Below are positions 6,791 to 9,784 of a DNA stretch of 9,784 bases, piece after piece. This stretch comes from CAZJHX01 sp964545715 (GTDB lineage Bacteria; Myxococcota_A; UBA9042; GCA-2863065). The translations under genes were made by a program, and so were the position numbers. The notes below the pieces were generated by a model. That model was not told the DNA's origin, ran no database searches, and saw only the letters and a program-made list of their open reading frames with translations. The stretch's first letter is position 1; each line of letters starts with the position of its first letter. The stretch spans positions 1 through 9,784 of the forward strand of contig CAZJHX010000256.1 of NCBI GenBank assembly GCA_964545715.1, written 5' to 3'.

Positions 6791-7773
6791 GCAGCTCGGT
6801 GACCAGCCGCGTGACAAAGGGCACCCTGAAGTCCGCGCTGCGTTTTGGCCGCGCCCCGGTCATCGTCAGCTGGATCGTCACCAACCGCTGCAACCTGCGC
6901 TGCGTCTACTGCGCCTGCCCGGACATCAAGACTCGCGAGCTGAACACCGAGCAGGCCATGGACGTCATCGACGATATGGCCGATCTGGGTACGGCGGTTG
7001 TGCACATCACCGGCGGCGAGCCCCTGGTCCGCAAGGACGTGGCCATCCTAATCCAGCGCATGCGCTTCCACGCGATGCGGGTGAGCGTCAGCACCAACGG
7101 CACGCTCGTCCCGCGCCGCATCAAGCTGCTCAAGGACGTCAGCCAGGTGTCGATGAGCCTGGATGGCCCGCCCGCCGTGCACGACTTGAACCGCGCTGAG
7201 GGTCAGGTCGACGAGGTGATCGCCGCCCTGGAGACGCTGCAAGAGCATGGCGTCGAGCGCAAGCTGCAGGCCCTGGTCACCAGCCGCACCACCTATGAGT
7301 GCCTGGACTTCGTGCTGGAGCAGGGCGAGAAATACGGCGCCCCGGTCTATTTCCAACCGGCGCTGGCCTACGTACTGACCACGGACAACCCCAACCCCGT
7401 CGTGGCCCAGGCCGCCCACGTGAACATGATCTTCAGCGATCTCGAGCGCCGAAAAGCCGAGGGCCAGGCGGTCGGCAACACGGTCGAGAGCCTGCGCCAC
7501 ATGGGCACCTGGCCCAACACCGAGCCGCTGCACTGCCCGATCAACCGCGCGGTGGTCCGCATCACACCGGAGGGCTTTCTGCTGCCCTGCCACGAGCGCG
7601 CCGACGCCCCGGACGGCCAGAGCCTGCTGGAGCACGGCTTCAAAGAGGCCTTCAAGCGCCTGCGCCTGAAGCAGTGCAACGAGTGCTGGGGCTGCGGCCG
7701 AGTGGAGATGCGCCAGGCGGTGACCGGCGGCAAGGGCTTTGCGGCGATGGTCAATCGGCTGCGTGGCGGCTAA
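6787..7773 (+). CDS. Radical SAM protein with shortened SPASM-like C-terminal cluster region
   Basis: The 328-residue protein starts at GTG 6787, overlapping the flippase-like stop as GTGA. Seen: CNLRCVYC (C35, C39, C42), the CX3CX2C 4Fe-4S/SAM site, with an extra C44; GGEPL (76-80); STNGT (102-106); and SLDGP (124-128). The C-terminus matches the first SPASM element exactly (C250-X12-G263-X4-C268). It then has C297-X2-C300-X2-C303 in place of the full CX2CX5CX3C...C set, so probably one auxiliary Fe-S cluster rather than two. Relatives mature peptides, alter sugars or oxidise small molecules. No peptide precursor is visible nearby, so a non-peptide substrate is favoured (inference). It is the last gene of the rightward block, and its TAA overlaps the stop of the opposing lipoprotein gene. 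Confidence 0.88.
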   Translation: MSSSVTSRVTKGTLKSALRFGRAPVIVSWIVTNRCNLRCVYCACPDIKTRELNTEQAMDVIDDMADLGTAVVHITGGEPLVRKDVAILIQRMRFHAMRVSVSTNGTLVPRRIKLLKDVSQVSMSLDGPPAVHDLNRAEGQVDEVIAALETLQEHGVERKLQALVTSRTTYECLDFVLEQGEKYGAPVYFQPALAYVLTTDNPNPVVAQAAHVNMIFSDLERRKAEGQAVGNTVESLRHMGTWPNTEPLHCPINRAVVRITPEGFLLPCHERADAPDGQSLLEHGFKEAFKRLRLKQCNECWGCGRVEMRQAVTGGKGFAAMVNRLRGG

Positions 7774-8163
7774 GGCTGGAAGAAGTTTGGATTCTGATAC
7801 TTGCCGCTGATCTGCTCGCCGCCGGTCACTTTGCCGCTCGGCCACTCGATCGTAGCGGCCTCCCACAGGTCCAATTCTGTCAGCTCGACGCCGGCTATCT
7901 CCAGGACCAGCTCCGCGTGGATGTAGATCCGCAGCGTGACGAAGCTGTTGCCGTACCCGTGGTCGCTCCAATAGTGCACTCCGATGCCGTACGTCACGTC
8001 CTCCGGCTGGTTCAAGTTCAGGAGCTCGGGGCCGGCGCCGTCGGTGTCGTCCCGATCGAGGCCGGGATCGTCATCCACGGTCATGCTGCTGTCCGCCCAG
8101 TTCGGGTGCCCGTTGAACCAGAAGCAGTCGTAGGGCTGGTCAAACCACGGGTCCGGCTCTCCG
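7770..8163 (-). repeat. Diverged duplicate, copy 1 (3' end of the complete lipoprotein gene)
   Basis: This segment is homologous at the DNA level to 9373-9784. The longest shared block I noticed is CCGGCGCCGTCGGTGTCG, with others such as TCCGGCTGGTTCA and GGCTGGTCAAACCAC (plus-strand reading). The copies differ by 18 bases, all in the short tail after the WPSG codons. The divergence suggests an old tandem duplication, not a recent one. Confidence 0.75.
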
Positions 8164-9362
8164 TCGCCGTCGAGGTCCAGTCCGGTGTCTGCGAGTGGAT
8201 GCGCGACATGAAGATCGACGTCCGCGCCCGCCTCAGGTCCCTGGTCGCTCTCGTTCGGGTCGCCGGGCGTGCTCCACAGCAGCTCGATGTGGATGGCCTC
8301 GTCCGGGATCACCATGACCGACTGCTGCCACGGGATGCAGCTGGCGTTGCCGGCCTCGTCCCCCACCTCGAGAGCGAACACGTACTCTCCCGCGACGTTG
8401 GCTTCGAAGGTTGGGTTTGGAAAGGTGTCGGACGGGACGAACACCGAGGCGGAGCCCGACGGCTGCTCGACGTGCCACTTCCAGCTTGCCACGGCCCCGA
8501 TGGCAGTGAAGCTCTGATCCCCCCACAGATGCAGATTCGTCTGCGGGATCGCCTCGTCACCCTCTTGAACGATCCCTATCGCTGTCGGGCACGACTTGGT
8601 CACGCTGACGCCGGAGATCGGAAGCTCCATGGTCGGGTCCGGGGCGTCCGAGGTGATTCGAAGCAGGCCGTGGTCCATGAGGTACCGCCCGTCGTCGCCG
8701 ACCGGACTGGGCTCCACCGGGCGGTAGCTGACCAGGAAGGTGCGCTGTTCGTCGGGCGGCACGACGCCCCCGGAGAGCTCATCAGTCATCTCGAGGCCGT
8801 AGGCCGGGTGTGATCCGTCCATCAGCTCGATCCCGGTGACGTGCAGCGGTGCTTTGCCGCATGACACGACCTCCACGGGGAGCACCGCCTTTCCAAACAG
8901 CTGCTGACCGCCGAACTGGAGCGTCACAGGGTTTACCTGGATGCAGGGCAGCGCCACCGAGCCGGCGAGGTCGACCGTCACGGAGCCGCCGTCGCTGGAG
9001 ACCGTGACCGTCGATGTGTGGAAGGCGACCGTTGCCGGCTTGAATCGCACGGTGATCGCCGGCGAGCCGCCCGGCGGGATCGGCTCCTCCGTCGCTGAGG
9101 TGGGGTCGGCGACGGTGAATGGGCCGGGATCGGCCACCAGGACCGAGTTCAGGTGCAGCTCCGCGTCGCCCTCATTGGTTATCTGGAAGGTCTTGATTCC
9201 TACGCTGCCGATGCCGACCTCGCCAAAGAAGAGCGCCTGGGTCGACACAGCAAGCGCGGGTTGACCCTCCGGCGGGGGGCCGGCGTCCGTCGGTGCCGAT
9301 GGTTCGCGGGTCTGCGGGGCACAGGCTGCAAATAGACACACGGCAGTGACGAGTCGTCGCAT
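7770..9362 (-). CDS. Secreted lipoprotein candidate with choice-of-anchor D repeats, PKD-like domain and YfaP/DUF2135-like C-terminal domain
   Basis: The 530-residue protein starts at ATG 9362, chosen because it gives a signal peptide (MRRLVTAVCLFAAC) and has AGAGG seven bases upstream. C14 is the probable lipidated cysteine, though F at -3 departs from the lipobox. A Pro/Thr/Glu linker (15-35) leads to two choice-of-anchor D (ASH-like) beta-domains (about 36-136, 138-252), a PKD-like domain (about 265-350) and a C-terminal domain (about 357-510). The last contains DVDLHVAHP (381-389), DLDGDGEPD (396-404) and DDDPGLDRDDTDGAGPE (430-446), acidic runs that look calcium-binding and resemble YfaP/DUF2135 proteins. 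The function is unknown; the make-up suggests a surface or periplasmic binding or structural role, with no catalytic motif seen. It is ten bases downstream of a paralogous gene and probably co-transcribed with it. Confidence 0.85.
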   Translation of the reverse strand: MRRLVTAVCLFAACAPQTREPSAPTDAGPPPEGQPALAVSTQALFFGEVGIGSVGIKTFQITNEGDAELHLNSVLVADPGPFTVADPTSATEEPIPPGGSPAITVRFKPATVAFHTSTVTVSSDGGSVTVDLAGSVALPCIQVNPVTLQFGGQQLFGKAVLPVEVVSCGKAPLHVTGIELMDGSHPAYGLEMTDELSGGVVPPDEQRTFLVSYRPVEPSPVGDDGRYLMDHGLLRITSDAPDPTMELPISGVSVTKSCPTAIGIVQEGDEAIPQTNLHLWGDQSFTAIGAVASWKWHVEQPSGSASVFVPSDTFPNPTFEANVAGEYVFALEVGDEAGNASCIPWQQSVMVIPDEAIHIELLWSTPGDPNESDQGPEAGADVDLHVAHPLADTGLDLDGDGEPDPWFDQPYDCFWFNGHPNWADSSMTVDDDPGLDRDDTDGAGPELLNLNQPEDVTYGIGVHYWSDHGYGNSFVTLRIYIHAELVLEIAGVELTELDLWEAATIEWPSGKVTGGEQISGKYQNPNFFQP

Positions 9363-9372
9363 CGGCTTGCCT

Positions 9373-9784
9373 CTAGGGCGAAAAGAAGAAGGGGTTCTGG
9401 TAATTGGGCGTGATCTTGTAGCCGCCGCCGGGTTTCTCGACGAGCGCGACCTCGCCGCTGGGCCAGTGGATCGTGGCCACATCCCACATGTCATGGTGGA
9501 CCAGCTTCACTTCGGAGACCTCCAGGACGAGCTTTGACTTGATGTACACGCGGACCGTGGCGTAGCTGGGGCCGTATTCGTGGTCGCTGAAGTAGTGGAC
9601 GCCCAGGCGGTAGGTCGTGTTCTCCGGCTGGTTCAGGTTCAGGATTTCGGGACCGGCGCCGTCGGTGTCGGCCCTGTCCAGACCGGGATCGTCGTCGATT
9701 TTGCGGTCGAAGCTGCCCCAGTTGGGGTGTGCGTTGTACCAGAAGCAGTCGAACGGCTGGTCAAACCACACATCGGACTCGCCG
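9373..9784 (-). CDS. C-terminal part of a second YfaP/DUF2135-like secreted protein, N-terminus beyond the right edge
   Basis: The window holds the last 136 residues, beginning GESDVWFDQPFDCFW and ending PNYQNPFFFSP. The frame is open to the edge, so an internal GTG at 9771 is not a start. Hand alignment with the C-terminal domain of the neighbouring lipoprotein gives 71 identities in 110 gapless positions. The acidic run DDDPGLDRADTDGAGPE is shared, apart from one D-to-A change. After WPSG the tail is six residues longer (26 against 20), which accounts for the whole length difference. By analogy the missing part probably has a signal peptide and beta-sandwich repeats, but this is not visible. 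The gene ends ten bases before the start of its paralogue. Function unknown. Confidence 0.85.
   Translation of the reverse strand, partial: GESDVWFDQPFDCFWYNAHPNWGSFDRKIDDDPGLDRADTDGAGPEILNLNQPENTTYRLGVHYFSDHEYGPSYATVRVYIKSKLVLEVSEVKLVHHDMWDVATIHWPSGEVALVEKPGGGYKITPNYQNPFFFSP
9373..9784 (-). repeat. Diverged duplicate, copy 2 (truncated by window edge)
   Basis: Partner of 7770-8163. The right boundary of the duplication is outside the window, so it is not known whether the whole gene or only the C-terminal domain is repeated. Confidence 0.7.

Noticed and set aside
6700..7900. RiPP precursor gene for the SPASM-like radical SAM protein
   Set aside because: Flanking genes overlap or abut, and no small leader-core-like open frame has its own start and ribosome-binding site here. 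A precursor outside the window cannot be excluded.
9363..9494. A longer start for the lipoprotein gene (ATG at 9494, 44 more residues)
   Set aside because: The extension overlaps the end of the upstream paralogous gene, is Arg/Ser/Pro-rich, and would bury the signal peptide that starts at 9362, which also has its own AGAGG site.

Overview
The window is GC-rich (about two thirds G+C by eye) and densely coding, with 4-base overlaps between consecutive genes and alternative GTG and TTG starts. The right end encodes secreted proteins built from choice-of-anchor D (ASH-like) repeats and a calcium-type 'DLDGDGEPD / DDDPGLDRDDTDGAGPE' C-terminal domain. From general knowledge this style is common in Myxococcota and related former Deltaproteobacteria, including Bradymonadales-like lineages. 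That is the best guess for the host, but it rests on style and not on a marker gene.

Layout. (1) Positions 1-4314 hold a leftward block of three genes in transcription order: a B12-binding-domain radical SAM enzyme (4314-2881), a large membrane glycosyltransferase of the GT39/ArnT-like type with an extra N-terminal beta-domain and a long C-terminal soluble part (2867-489), and an N-terminally anchored SGNH/GDSL hydrolase that runs off the left edge (492-1). (2) Positions 4315-4397 form an 83-base divergent intergenic region with a 10-bp direct repeat, a short dyad and a possible shared, symmetric -10 element. (3) Positions 4398-7773 hold a rightward block of three genes: a CapK/PaaK-like adenylate-forming ligase, a flippase-like (UPF0104 / LPG-synthase transmembrane type) membrane protein, and a radical SAM enzyme with a shortened SPASM-like C-terminus. 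(4) Positions 7770-9784 hold a leftward pair of paralogous secreted proteins. One is a complete lipoprotein candidate; the other is cut by the right edge.

How the genes may work together (inference). The six genes on either side of the divergent region combine membrane glycosyl transfer (GT39), movement of a lipid-linked substrate (flippase-like), acid activation (CapK-like ligase), ester chemistry at the membrane surface (SGNH) and two radical SAM modifications, one probably cobalamin-dependent. This looks like a pathway that builds and exports an unusual lipid-linked glycan or glycolipid, and I know of no named system with this set. The lipoprotein pair is convergent to it and need not belong to the pathway. 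No RNA genes, CRISPR arrays, insertion sequences or integrases were seen.
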